The position numbers and the translations under genes were made by a program. This document shows, piece after piece, positions 25,252-34,126 of a stretch of DNA of 64,000 bases. Position 1 is the stretch's first letter, and each line of letters opens with the position of its first letter. The DNA comes from Abyssibacter sp036156195. Lineage in GTDB: Bacteria > Pseudomonadota > Gammaproteobacteria > Nevskiales > OUC007. The notes under the pieces were generated by a model that had not been told where the DNA came from, searched no databases, and worked only from the letters and a program-made list of their open reading frames with translations. Where the stretch lies: the NCBI GenBank assembly GCA_036156195.1, contig JAYZUZ010000011.1:372001-436000 (forward strand), in the 5' to 3' direction.

Positions 25252-26892
25252 TCAGGCCTTGGCCGGCTCGTCGTGAACAGCAGTGATCTCCGCGTCGCTG
25301 ATCACCGGCGGCTCCTCAAAGGTGTGGTAGGGCGCCGGCGACGGCACTGTCCACTCCAGGCCATGCGCACCTTCCCAGACACGGGAGGTGGCGGCCTCAC
25401 CCTTCTTGAGACAGCTCTGAATCACGATGTACAGGAACAGCAGCTGCGCAAACCCGAAGCCGAATGCGCCAACCGACGACCACAGGTTGAAGTCGGCGAA
25501 CTGCACCGCGTAATCGGGAATACGGCGCGGCATGCCGGCCAGACCGGAGAAATGCATCGGGAAAAACGTCACGTTGACGAAAATCGCCGTGAGCCAGAAA
25601 TGCCACTTGCCCAGCGTTTCGCTGTACATGACACCCGTCCACTTCGGCAGCCAGTAGTAGACACCGGCCATGATGGCGAATACCGCACCCGGCACCAGCA
25701 CGTAGTGGAAGTGAGCCACCACAAAGTAGGTGTCGTGGTACTGGAAGTCGACCGGCGCGATGGCGAGCATCAGACCCGAGAAGCCACCGATCGTGAACAG
25801 GAACACGAAGGCGATCGCAAACAGCATCGGCGTTTCGAAAGTCATCGAACCGCGCCACATGGTGGCCACCCAGTTGAAGACCTTCACGCCCGTGGGCACG
25901 GCAATCAGCATGGTGGAGAACATGAAGAACAGCTCTGCCGCCAGTGGCATGCCGGCCGTGAACATGTGGTGAGCCCACACGATGAACGACAGGAAGGCAA
26001 TCGAGGCCGTGGCGTAGACCATGGAGTCGTAGCCGAACAGCGTCTTACGAGCAAAGGTCGGGATGATTGTCGAGACAATACCGAAGGCCGGCAGGATCAG
26101 GATGTACACCTCGGGGTGCCCGAAGAACCAGAAGATATGCTGGAACATGACCGGGTCACCGCCACCTGACGCGGAGAAGAAGCTGGTGCCGAAGTACTTG
26201 TCGGTCAGCAGCATGGTCACGGCACCCGCCAGCACCGGCATGGTGGCGATGAGCAGGTAGGCCGTAATCAACCAGGTCCAGACGAACAGCGGCATCTTGA
26301 GCAGGGTCATGCCCGGAGCCCGCATGTTCAGAATCGTCACCACAACGTTGATGGCACCCGTGATCGAGCTAATGCCCATCAAATGGACCGAGAAGATCAG
26401 CATCGGGAACGCGTTCGAGGTTTGCAGCGACAGCGGCGGATACATGGTCCAGCCAGCAGCAGGCGCCCCGCCCGGAACGAACAGTGTCGACAACAGGATC
26501 GTGAACGCGAACGGGAGAATCCAGAAACCCCAGTTGTTCACGCGCGGCAGCGCCAGATCGGAGCAGCCGATCATCATCGGGATCATCCAGTTCGCGAGCC
26601 CGACGAAGGCCGGCATCACTGCGCCGAAAATCATCACCAGCGCATGCATCGCCGTCATCTGGTTGAAGAACTCGGGCTGCACGAACTGCATGCCAGGCTC
26701 GAACAACTCGGCGCGGATAACCAGCGCCATGGCGCCGCCCACGAAAAACATGATGAACGCGAACCACAGGTACAGCGTCCCAAGGTCCTTGTGGTTGGTG
26801 GTCGAAATCCACCGCATGACCCATTTGCCGAAGCCGTCCTTCAGCGTGACCGGGCCGTGGTGGTCGTCGTGATGGTCCACAGATGCAGTCAT
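25252..26892 (-). CDS. coxA: cytochrome c oxidase subunit I (aa3-type)
   Basis: A 546-aa catalytic subunit holding heme a, heme a3 and CuB. Signatures include STTNHKDLGTLYLWF at the N-terminus, MTAMHALVMIFG (heme a His), FFGHPEVYILILPAFG with the CuB His and the His-Tyr pair, VWAHHMFTAGM (CuB His pair) and VVAHFHYVLVPG (heme ligands). Twelve TM segments are expected and seen. A His-rich N-terminus (DHHDDHHG) is unusual but common in proteobacterial copies. Confidence 0.97.
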   Translation of the reverse strand: MTASVDHHDDHHGPVTLKDGFGKWVMRWISTTNHKDLGTLYLWFAFIMFFVGGAMALVIRAELFEPGMQFVQPEFFNQMTAMHALVMIFGAVMPAFVGLANWMIPMMIGCSDLALPRVNNWGFWILPFAFTILLSTLFVPGGAPAAGWTMYPPLSLQTSNAFPMLIFSVHLMGISSITGAINVVVTILNMRAPGMTLLKMPLFVWTWLITAYLLIATMPVLAGAVTMLLTDKYFGTSFFSASGGGDPVMFQHIFWFFGHPEVYILILPAFGIVSTIIPTFARKTLFGYDSMVYATASIAFLSFIVWAHHMFTAGMPLAAELFFMFSTMLIAVPTGVKVFNWVATMWRGSMTFETPMLFAIAFVFLFTIGGFSGLMLAIAPVDFQYHDTYFVVAHFHYVLVPGAVFAIMAGVYYWLPKWTGVMYSETLGKWHFWLTAIFVNVTFFPMHFSGLAGMPRRIPDYAVQFADFNLWSSVGAFGFGFAQLLFLYIVIQSCLKKGEAATSRVWEGAHGLEWTVPSPAPYHTFEEPPVISDAEITAVHDEPAKA

Positions 26893-26903
26893 TTTGAGTC
26901 CTC

Positions 26904-28082
26904 TTAGCGCTGGGCTGCGACGTCGGCGGGCTGGACGACACCAGTGTCGTTGCCCCAGGAGTTACGCGTGTAGGTCACGACGGCCGCAATGTCTTGATCG
27001 GACAGGTGGCCGAAGGGAGGCATCGCATTCTTGCCGTTGATCACCTGGTCGATCTGGGTCGCCGGATCGCCGGTGACCACTGCACTGTCAACCAGCGACG
27101 GGAAGGCTGGCGGCATGCCGGTTCCTGCGTCCTTGTGACAGACCGTGCAATTGGTCTTGTAGACCTTTTCGCCAGCGGTCATCAGCGCGCCCTTGTCCAT
27201 CTCGGCAGCCGGCGCGTCGCTTGCGGCCGCCGCATCGGCCATGGCCACTTCGGTCAACTCGGCGGCAGGTGCGGCAGCGCTGCTATCGGCCGGCACATCG
27301 GTCATCGAGCCGCCAGTCTGCGAAGCCACCCACTGGTCATATTCGTCCTGAGGAAGGGCTTCGACGACGATGGGCATAAAGCCATGATCGCGGCCACACA
27401 GTTCGGCGCACTGACCACGATAAACGCCGGGTTCATCGATCTTGGTCCAGATCTCACGAACAAAGCCCGGCACCGCATCCTTCTTGACGGCCAATTCCGG
27501 AACCCACCAGGCGTGGAGCACGTCGTTAGCCGTCAGCAGGAATCGAATTTTCTTGCCAACGGGCAGCACGACGCGGTTATCCACTTCCAGTAGGTAGTTG
27601 TCCACGGTGGACACATCCACACCGGCACCCGTCTGGCGCGCGCGGTCCGAATCTGCATCCAGCCGCGAATAAAAATGAATGCCGGAATCGAGATACTCGT
27701 ATTCCCACATCCACTGGTAACCGGTGATCTTGACCGTCATCTCGGCATTGGACGCATCCTCCATCTTGATCAGCGTGCCGGCCGCAGGAATGGCCATACC
27801 AATCAGGATAAGGAAGGGAATGAGCGTCCAGACGATTTCAACCGTCGTGCTCTCGTGGAAATTGGCCGGCTTGGCACCCAGGCTCTTCCGATGCTTGAAC
27901 ACCGAGTAGAACATGACGCCGAACACGCCAATACCGATGACCACGCAAATCCCGAAGATCAGCATATGAAGCCCATAGACTTCGCGACTGATTTCCGTGA
28001 CGCCCTCCGGCATATTCCATTGCAAGGCCAGAGCTGACCCGGGCAATAGACCCAGAAGGCTCGCGCAAACTGCTCGTTTCAT
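26904..28082 (-). CDS. coxB: cytochrome c oxidase subunit II with C-terminal cytochrome c domain
   Basis: A 392-aa subunit. It has a signal sequence (cleavage near ALALQW), two TM helices (~45-65, ~85-105) and the CuA domain with GYQWMWEYEY and QCAELCGRDHGFM (C-x3-C-x3-H-x2-M). An Ala-rich linker (~265-300) leads to a fused class I cytochrome c domain with CTVCH and the axial Met in AMPPFGHL. It is therefore a caa3-like CoxB. The ATG at 28082 overlaps the DUF2244 stop (ATGA) and has GGAG 6 nt upstream. Confidence 0.96.
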   Translation of the reverse strand: MKRAVCASLLGLLPGSALALQWNMPEGVTEISREVYGLHMLIFGICVVIGIGVFGVMFYSVFKHRKSLGAKPANFHESTTVEIVWTLIPFLILIGMAIPAAGTLIKMEDASNAEMTVKITGYQWMWEYEYLDSGIHFYSRLDADSDRARQTGAGVDVSTVDNYLLEVDNRVVLPVGKKIRFLLTANDVLHAWWVPELAVKKDAVPGFVREIWTKIDEPGVYRGQCAELCGRDHGFMPIVVEALPQDEYDQWVASQTGGSMTDVPADSSAAAPAAELTEVAMADAAAASDAPAAEMDKGALMTAGEKVYKTNCTVCHKDAGTGMPPAFPSLVDSAVVTGDPATQIDQVINGKNAMPPFGHLSDQDIAAVVTYTRNSWGNDTGVVQPADVAAQR

Positions 28083-28576
28083 TCGCTTCTCCACGTAGCG
28101 ACCGGTGTCGCCAGTACGTTTTGCAGGCGCTGGCCCAATCGACCTTTCTCAGCGTCGGTCAGGCAACGACCCAGTTCCACAAATTGGCCGCTGGACCCAA
28201 CCAGCAGGCGGGCACGTCCCGTTCTGCCCCGCGGCGGTTCCAGCCGGATGCGCGCCCAGGCGCGCGAAAATTCTCTGACGACCCGTTCAGCGTCGCCCAC
28301 AGCTCCGTACTCGATGGTGACGCGGCCTTCTGACACCGTGATGACTTCGCGGTAGTCATTGCCACGCAGACTCACATAAAGCCCCGCACCCAACGCCAGC
28401 AGCTCCAGTCCCGCGAACGGCAGGATGACCCAGAAGCCCATCCACGCAAACGCCAGCCCGATACCCAGCGAAACCGTGCTGATAAACACCATGAAGACCA
28501 TGGCCTGTTGCCAGCTCAAGGATCCGTTTGGACGAATGACGAATCGGGTTTCAGATGGATTCGGGGAGGGTTCCAC
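28079..28576 (-). CDS. DUF2244 domain membrane protein
   Basis: A 165-aa protein with two adjacent TM helices (MVFMVFISTVSLGIGLAFAW and the WVILPFAGLELLALGAGLYV segment). They are followed by a cytoplasmic part with VSEGRVTIEYG and ending LRVGSS-like LLVGSSGQFVELG, the DUF2244 pattern. There is no ATG before the domain. The GTG at 28576, overlapping the end of bioD by 26 nt, is the best start. Its stop overlaps coxB. It is often found beside cox genes; function unknown. Confidence 0.78.
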   Translation of the reverse strand: MEPSPNPSETRFVIRPNGSLSWQQAMVFMVFISTVSLGIGLAFAWMGFWVILPFAGLELLALGAGLYVSLRGNDYREVITVSEGRVTIEYGAVGDAERVVREFSRAWARIRLEPPRGRTGRARLLVGSSGQFVELGRCLTDAEKGRLGQRLQNVLATPVATWRSE

Positions 28577-29327
28577 GGCGCTGTTCCGGACAGATGCGCT
28601 CCATCGAATCGGCCGCAGATTGTATGCGATGCGACGATTCCCGCGCAAAGCAGAACAGGGCATCGTCCAGTGAATCCGTTGCCAGACGTTGCTGCCCGCA
28701 GCCCAACTGCCCCAAGCAGGGAACCGGCATTCGCGCGCGGAGACAGTCCAGATTCTCCTCCAAGCGGCGCTGCACCGGGGGTAGGGTATTGGCAATCCAG
28801 CCCAGCAGCGGCGCGCGCCGGGCAATGGACTCGGCGCTCAGCAGCGCGTGATTCAGACAGCCCAGACGCATCCCCACCACCAGCACTACAGGCCAACCCG
28901 CCGCCGCGACCCAATCCGGCATCTCTTCATTTGCGTTCAGCGGCAAGCGCCAGCCGCCCGCCCCTTCGACCAGCACCCGCTGCGCACCGGCGCTCAGTCG
29001 CTGGTAGGCATCACGCACCGGTGGCCAACTGAGCGTAACCCCGGCGCTGCGGGCGCCGAACTCCGGTGCGATCGGCAGCGGCAGACACCAGGGGTTGATG
29101 TCCTCGTATGCAACGCCGGGCATCGACGCGCCCTGCAGCGTTAGTGCATCGTCATTCCGCCAGCCCGCCGGGGTCTCATCGGCTCCGGCGGCAATGGGCT
29201 TCATGCCCACGGCGGCAATGCCCCGCGCTGCATAGTCGCGCAGCAAAGCCGCCGTGACCGCCGTCTTGCCGATTTCGGTATCGGTCCCCGTGATGAAGAC
29301 GCCGGGGAGCGCCGCAGCTTCAGGCAA
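28551..29327 (-). CDS. bioD: dethiobiotin synthetase
   Basis: A 258-aa ATP-dependent enzyme that closes the ureido ring of dethiobiotin from DAPA and CO2. The P-loop is GVFITGTDTEIGKT and the catalytic Lys is in GMKPIAAG. The DAPA/Mg region is VLVEGAGGWRLPLNANEEM. It is somewhat longer than the usual ~225-240 aa, the extra residues being a C-terminal tail that overlaps DUF2244. A TTG at 29327 has GGAGG 6 nt upstream and overlaps the bioF stop; an ATG at 29348 is the alternative. Confidence 0.9.
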   Translation of the reverse strand: MPEAAALPGVFITGTDTEIGKTAVTAALLRDYAARGIAAVGMKPIAAGADETPAGWRNDDALTLQGASMPGVAYEDINPWCLPLPIAPEFGARSAGVTLSWPPVRDAYQRLSAGAQRVLVEGAGGWRLPLNANEEMPDWVAAAGWPVVLVVGMRLGCLNHALLSAESIARRAPLLGWIANTLPPVQRRLEENLDCLRARMPVPCLGQLGCGQQRLATDSLDDALFCFARESSHRIQSAADSMERICPEQRRGTLPESI

Positions 29328-30477
29328 CGCGCGCCTCCAGCAAGGCATCCGCCAGGGCCTCGACCAGGCCGCTCACCTGCGCCTTTGAATGCGCCGCCGT
29401 GAGCGTGATTCGCAGCCTCGCCGAACCTTCAGGGACAGTGGGTGGACGAATGGCCGTGACGAGGTATCCGCGCTGCTGAAGATCCCGCGATGCACGCAGG
29501 GCACTGGCATCCGTGCCCAGCACGATGGGTTGGATGGCCGTCTGGGACGCCGGAACAGGCAGCCCCGCGGCGGCCAGCGAGTGGTGCAGATGCGAGATCA
29601 GCGCTCGGACGCGCTCCCGACGCCAGGGCTCAACCCTTGCGATATGCAGCGCAGACAGCGCGGCCTGCACCGCGACGGGCGGACAGGCCGTCGAGTAGAT
29701 CTGCGTCCGTGCGCGGTTTTCCAGGTAGTCGATCAAATCCGCTGGACCCGCCACAAAGGCGCCCGCGGCCCCCAGCGACTTGCCCAGGGTACCGACCAGT
29801 AACGGAATTCGGTCCTGGTCGTATCGCGCGGCCACACCGGCACCATCGTCACCCAGCACACCCAGACCGTGAGCATCATCCACATAGAGCAGCGCATCCC
29901 GTGAATGCGCCAGTGCCGCCAACGACTCCAAAGGGGCGACATCGCCATCCATGGAAAACACACTGTCCGTGATGATGGCGCTCACAGCCTCCGGGGCCGC
30001 CTCAAGTTGGGCCCGCGCGGCGTCCACATCCACATGCGGATAAATCGCCTTGGTTGCGCCCGACAACCGCACACCATCAATGAGCGATGCGTGATTAAGG
30101 GCATCGCAGACCGCCTGATCGCCTCGGCGCAACAGGGCATCCAGGCAGCCAACATTGGCGGAGAAGCCACTGGGGAACAGCAGCACTCGCTCGCGGCCTA
30201 ACCAATTCGCCAGCGCGGCCTCCAGGTCGGCATGCGCAGGGCTGTACCCGGTGACCAGCGCCGACGCACCCGACCCGGCCGCGCCGCAGGTGACCTGCAA
30301 ACGCGGATCCTGGGCCAGGCCCAGGTAATCGTTGCTGCAGAAGTTGACGCAGGCTTGCCCATCCACGCGCGCCAGCCCCGGGCCAATCGGCTCGATGACC
30401 CGGCGCCGCCGGTGACGATCCCGCTGATGCAGCCCCGTCAGTGCTTCGCGGACACGGCGATTCAAGCGGCCTGGCAT
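29320..30477 (-). CDS. bioF: 8-amino-7-oxononanoate synthase
   Basis: A 385-aa PLP enzyme condensing pimeloyl thioester with L-alanine. The PLP lysine is K233 (GTLGKSLGAAG); other signatures are CSNDYLGLA, ALVTGYSPAHADLE, NHASLIDG and YVDDAHGLGVLG. The usual GSGGSR loop is replaced by GAAGSGASALVTG, still Gly-rich. The ATG at 30477 lies inside the end of bioB (16-nt overlap), so translation is coupled. Confidence 0.94.
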   Translation of the reverse strand: MPGRLNRRVREALTGLHQRDRHRRRRVIEPIGPGLARVDGQACVNFCSNDYLGLAQDPRLQVTCGAAGSGASALVTGYSPAHADLEAALANWLGRERVLLFPSGFSANVGCLDALLRRGDQAVCDALNHASLIDGVRLSGATKAIYPHVDVDAARAQLEAAPEAVSAIITDSVFSMDGDVAPLESLAALAHSRDALLYVDDAHGLGVLGDDGAGVAARYDQDRIPLLVGTLGKSLGAAGAFVAGPADLIDYLENRARTQIYSTACPPVAVQAALSALHIARVEPWRRERVRALISHLHHSLAAAGLPVPASQTAIQPIVLGTDASALRASRDLQQRGYLVTAIRPPTVPEGSARLRITLTAAHSKAQVSGLVEALADALLEARVA

Positions 30478-31448
30478 GACCGACGCTGCTCCACCGCCTG
30501 CGCGCCTTCCGGCTGGATACCGAGGCGCTCGAACAAGGCGCGATCCTTCTCGGTCACCGGGTTGCCGGTTGTCAGCAACTGCTCGCCATAGAATATGGAG
30601 TTCGCACCCGCGAGAAAGCACAGGGCCTGGAGCGCATCGTCCATCTGCTCTCGCCCGGCCGACAGCCGGACATGCGAGGCCGGCATCAGGATGCGCGCGA
30701 CGGCAATGGTCCGCACAAACTCGAAGGGGTCCACCGGGGGTGCGTCCGCCATCGGCGTACCCGGCACGGCAACCAGCTGGTTGATCGGGACCGATTCGGG
30801 ATGTGTCTCCAGATTGGCGAGTGTTCGCAGCAGGCCGACGCGGTCCTGCCGGGTCTCGCCCAGCCCCACGATGCCCCCGCAGCACACCTTCATGCCCGAC
30901 TTCCGAACGTTGTCCAGGGTTTCAAGACGATCGTCATATGTCCGGGTGCCGATGATCTCTCCGTAGTGCTCCTCGGAGGTATCGAGATTATGGTTGTAGT
31001 AATCCAGCCCGGCGTCCGCCAGTCGTTCAGCCTGGGATTCGCTCAACATGCCGAGCGTCATGCAGGTTTCCAGCCCCTGGCTGCGCACGGCTTCGATCAT
31101 CTGGATCAGCGTATCGACATCGCGATCCTTGGGGCTGCGCCAGGCCGCGCCCATGCAGAATCGCGTCGCTCCGGCCTCCTTGGCCGTCCGTGCCGCCTGT
31201 TCGACCTGCTCCACGGCCATCAACGCCTCGGTTTTCAGGCCGGTGTTGTAGCGCACGCTCTGGGGACAATACTTGCAGTCCTCCGGACAGGCTCCGGTCT
31301 TGATCGACAACAGCGTCGACAACTGCACGCTGTTGGCGTCGAAGTGCTCGCGATGGACCGACTGCGCCTGATGCATCAGGTCGGCGAAGGGCAAATCGAA
31401 CAGGGCGTGGACGTCTTCGGCCGTCCAGTCGTGACGCAGTGCGGTCAT
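30462..31448 (-). CDS. bioB: biotin synthase
   Basis: A 328-aa radical SAM enzyme that inserts sulfur into dethiobiotin. The 4Fe-4S motif is CPEDCKYC (C54, C58, C61). The auxiliary 2Fe-2S ligands lie in FCMGAAW, TCMTLGML and MKVCCGGI, with the Arg in VRLSAGR. GGAGAG lies 7 nt before the ATG at 31448. It is the first gene of the bioBFD run; a BirA-like operator lies 52-84 nt upstream. bioC and bioH are not in the window. Confidence 0.95.
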   Translation of the reverse strand: MTALRHDWTAEDVHALFDLPFADLMHQAQSVHREHFDANSVQLSTLLSIKTGACPEDCKYCPQSVRYNTGLKTEALMAVEQVEQAARTAKEAGATRFCMGAAWRSPKDRDVDTLIQMIEAVRSQGLETCMTLGMLSESQAERLADAGLDYYNHNLDTSEEHYGEIIGTRTYDDRLETLDNVRKSGMKVCCGGIVGLGETRQDRVGLLRTLANLETHPESVPINQLVAVPGTPMADAPPVDPFEFVRTIAVARILMPASHVRLSAGREQMDDALQALCFLAGANSIFYGEQLLTTGNPVTEKDRALFERLGIQPEGAQAVEQRRSCQAA

Positions 31449-31465
31449 TCGGCAACTCTCCTCCA

Positions 31466-32260
31466 ATGAGACTGCCTAGGCTCGCGGCGTGGCGCGACGC
31501 TGTCAACCGAAAAACCTCCGCATGGTTGACGGGCCTGGATGTCCGTCAACACTGCCAGACCTGCCGCGGACCCAGCGATACAGGCCCGCATTGCGCGGCC
31601 TGCCTCGACGCCCTGCCCCTCAATCGCTGGTCCTGCATCCGTTGCGCCGAACCGCTGCTCGCACCACTGCCGGGCCCTGTGCTCTGCGCGCACTGCCTGA
31701 CGCGCATGCCGGCCTTCGACCGCGTCTACGCACCCCTGCTCTATGCCCCACCGGTCGATCACGCCACCCAGGCACTCAAGTTTCACGGGGACCTGCGCGC
31801 CGCGCAGTGGTTGGCCGACTGGCTGGACCGCCTCCTACCAGCCATACCCACCCCCAACCTGGTCATTCCGGTGCCCCTGCACCCCACCCGCATCCGTGCC
31901 CGTGGGTACAACCAGGCTTTGGAGATCGCACGCCCTTTAACCCGGGCACGTGGATGGACCCTCGCTCCCGATATCGCGCAGCGCCACCGGGCGACCCGCG
32001 CACAAAGTGAACTGGATGCCGAAGCCAGACGCCGCAATCTAAAGGGTGCATTCCGCATATGTGGTGCGGTGGACGACGCCCGCGTCCTCATCGTGGACGA
32101 CGTCGTCACCACGGCCGCTACAGCCTCTTCGCTCGCTGCCGCCCTTCGGGCTGCCGGCGCGGCCGAGGTGATGGTTGTCGCCGCCGCGCGCACACCGCAT
32201 GCGGACAGCCGCCGCAGGGTGAGCGCCACCCCGGGAATTCCGGCACCCGGCAGACGATGA
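31466..32260 (+). CDS. comF: ComF family protein (phosphoribosyltransferase fold)
   Basis: A 264-aa protein. The N-terminal zinc-finger-like region has four Cys pairs (CQTC, CAAC, CIRC, CAHC). The C-terminal PRTase domain has the PRPP loop VLIVDDVVTTAATASSL and the RGYNQALEIA motif. Family members act in natural competence (single-stranded DNA import). The ATG at 31466 leaves only 17 bp to the divergent bioB start and places the BirA-like site inside comF; a TTG at 31526 is possible. comF next to bioB is a common gammaproteobacterial arrangement. Confidence 0.88.
   Translation: MRLPRLAAWRDAVNRKTSAWLTGLDVRQHCQTCRGPSDTGPHCAACLDALPLNRWSCIRCAEPLLAPLPGPVLCAHCLTRMPAFDRVYAPLLYAPPVDHATQALKFHGDLRAAQWLADWLDRLLPAIPTPNLVIPVPLHPTRIRARGYNQALEIARPLTRARGWTLAPDIAQRHRATRAQSELDAEARRRNLKGAFRICGAVDDARVLIVDDVVTTAATASSLAAALRAAGAAEVMVVAAARTPHADSRRRVSATPGIPAPGRR
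31500..31532. promoter_or_regulatory. BirA-like operator and -35 element upstream of bioB
   Basis: Inverted repeat TGTCAACC-N15-GGTTGACG. The symmetric GTCAACC/GGTTGAC half-sites and the 15-bp spacer fit the BirA repressor consensus (TTGTAAACC-N14/15-GGTTTACAA) at the strongly conserved AACC/GGTT cores, with mismatches at the outer ends. Read on the minus strand, one half contains TTGACA, a perfect -35 hexamer (31501-31506), suitable for occlusion by BirA. No clear -10 is visible. Confidence 0.65.
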
Positions 32261-32350
32261 CCCCTATGGCCGTGGCGACAGTGCCACAAAGGCGTTGCTC
32301 AACCCGCACCTATACCCGTCGCAGCGCAGCACGCCTCGCGCACTGGTCCT

Positions 32351-33961
32351 CTAGGGCGAGGCCGGCGTCGCCCCCAGATCAAAGCCAATCGGCGCACCGG
32401 GCCCCAACGGCAGACCCAGCAATATCCAACCCATCACCAGCAGTACGCCGGTGATCAGCATCCAGATCGAGTAGGGAATCATCATCGCGGTCAGCGAACC
32501 AATCCCGAAGTCCTTTTGCCAGCGCTGGGCGAAGATCAACACCAGTGGGAAATACACCATGAGCGGCGAGATAATATTGGTGGCCGCATCACCCACCCGG
32601 TAGGTGGCAGTGGCACCCTCGGGGCTAATTCCCAGCAACAGCAGCATGGGCACCAGCACAGGCGCGAGCAACGCCCACTTGGCGCTGGCCGATCCAACGA
32701 ACAGATTCAGAAAGGCTGCAAAAATCACGATCAACCCCAGGGCAATCGGCAGCGGCAGACCGCTGGACTCAATCACACCGGCACCATGTACGGCCGTGAT
32801 CAGCCCCAGGTTCGACCAGTTGAACATGGCCACGAAATGCGCAGCCGCAAAGGCCAGCACCAGGTAGTAGCCCATGTCCTTCATCGCCTCGGACATCATG
32901 TCGACGAGGTCGCGATGGGTCTTGATCGTCCCGGCCGCTGCACCGTAGGCCCAGCCTGCTGCCAGAAACAACACCAGAAAGCCTGCAACCAACGAACGGA
33001 AGAACGGCGTGGCCGTGACATACCAGGGCTGTCCGTCAGGTGCGCCTTCATCATTCAGCAGCGGCGTGCCCGGCCCGAAGGTCATCAGCACCCACAGCAG
33101 GCACACACCCAGAATCGCGTAGCCCGCCCAACGCAAACCCTTGCGCTCGCCCTCGGACAGCGCCGCGCTCTCGTCCCCGTAGGCCGCCGCTTGATCACCG
33201 GTGGGCGTCCACTTGCCCAGCCGTGGCTCGATCACTTTGTCGGTGACCCACCAGATCACGGGCAGATAAATGACCAGCAGGGCAGTGATGAAATACCAGT
33301 TACCTGCGATGTTCATCGACCAACCGGCGTCGATCTGGGAGGCGTCCATAGCCGCCTCGGTAATCCCGAACAACAACGCATCCAGCTGCCCCGGAGAAAT
33401 GTTCGCCGAAAAGCCGCCCGACACACCGGCGAAGGCCGCCGCGATACCGGCCATGGGATGACGCCCCGCCGCCGCGAAAATAATCGCAGCCAGCGGAATC
33501 ATCACCACGTAGCCCGCATCGGCGGCGTGATTGGACAACATGGCGACCAATGCCACCACCGGCGTCAACAAGCCCTTCGGCGCATTGCGTACGGCCTGGC
33601 GAATCCCGCTGGCAAACAGCCCCGACCGCTCGGCCACTCCCGCGCCCAGCATCACCACCAGCACGTAGCCCAGCGGGTGAAAGTGGGTGAAGGTCTTGGG
33701 CATTTCCACCCAGAGTTTCTGGATGTTCTCAGCCGCCAGCAGACTCTTGGCCTGCAACAGCAACGGACTGCCGTCCGCCGTCGTCAGTGTCGGGTGCGGC
33801 GCGGTAACGCCCGCCAGCGCACAGACGATGGAAATCCCGACCAGGATCAGGATCAGATAAAAGAAGATGAAAACCGGGTCCGGCAGGCCATTGCCCACGC
33901 GTTCCACGAACCCCAGAAATCCCTTTTGATTCATTGCGGTCTTGGTCTGACTCACCCGCAT
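32351..33961 (-). CDS. AbgT family transporter
   Basis: A 536-aa inner-membrane protein with about twelve helices and two re-entrant regions, typical of AbgT/MtrF transporters. Visible signatures are SNHAADAGYVVMIPLAA, GGFSANISPGQLDALLFG, and SASAKWALLAPVLVPM followed by RVGDAATNIISPLMVYFP. Members import p-aminobenzoyl-glutamate or export sulfonamides using the ion gradient; the substrate here is unknown. The ATG at 33961 was chosen; an ATG at 33934 is possible. It is convergent with comF. Confidence 0.92.
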   Translation of the reverse strand: MRVSQTKTAMNQKGFLGFVERVGNGLPDPVFIFFYLILILVGISIVCALAGVTAPHPTLTTADGSPLLLQAKSLLAAENIQKLWVEMPKTFTHFHPLGYVLVVMLGAGVAERSGLFASGIRQAVRNAPKGLLTPVVALVAMLSNHAADAGYVVMIPLAAIIFAAAGRHPMAGIAAAFAGVSGGFSANISPGQLDALLFGITEAAMDASQIDAGWSMNIAGNWYFITALLVIYLPVIWWVTDKVIEPRLGKWTPTGDQAAAYGDESAALSEGERKGLRWAGYAILGVCLLWVLMTFGPGTPLLNDEGAPDGQPWYVTATPFFRSLVAGFLVLFLAAGWAYGAAAGTIKTHRDLVDMMSEAMKDMGYYLVLAFAAAHFVAMFNWSNLGLITAVHGAGVIESSGLPLPIALGLIVIFAAFLNLFVGSASAKWALLAPVLVPMLLLLGISPEGATATYRVGDAATNIISPLMVYFPLVLIFAQRWQKDFGIGSLTAMMIPYSIWMLITGVLLVMGWILLGLPLGPGAPIGFDLGATPASP

Positions 33962-34126
33962 GCCCCTTGTTGTTGAATCACCTGCGATGGGGCATCAGAG
34001 CGGAATTGACCGGCGACGGCAAGCGCCAGGGAGCGGAGCACCCACCTCTGCGACGACCACGCGCCACCACGCAGGCCCACAGCGAAGTCGGTAGAGTCCG
34101 GGGCAAACCTTCCGACGAGATCCTCC

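Noticed and set aside
32516..33976. 486-codon plus-strand frame opposite the AbgT transporter
   Set aside because: The translation is extremely His/Gln/Arg-rich without any hydrophobic core, as expected of a reverse complement of membrane-protein codons.
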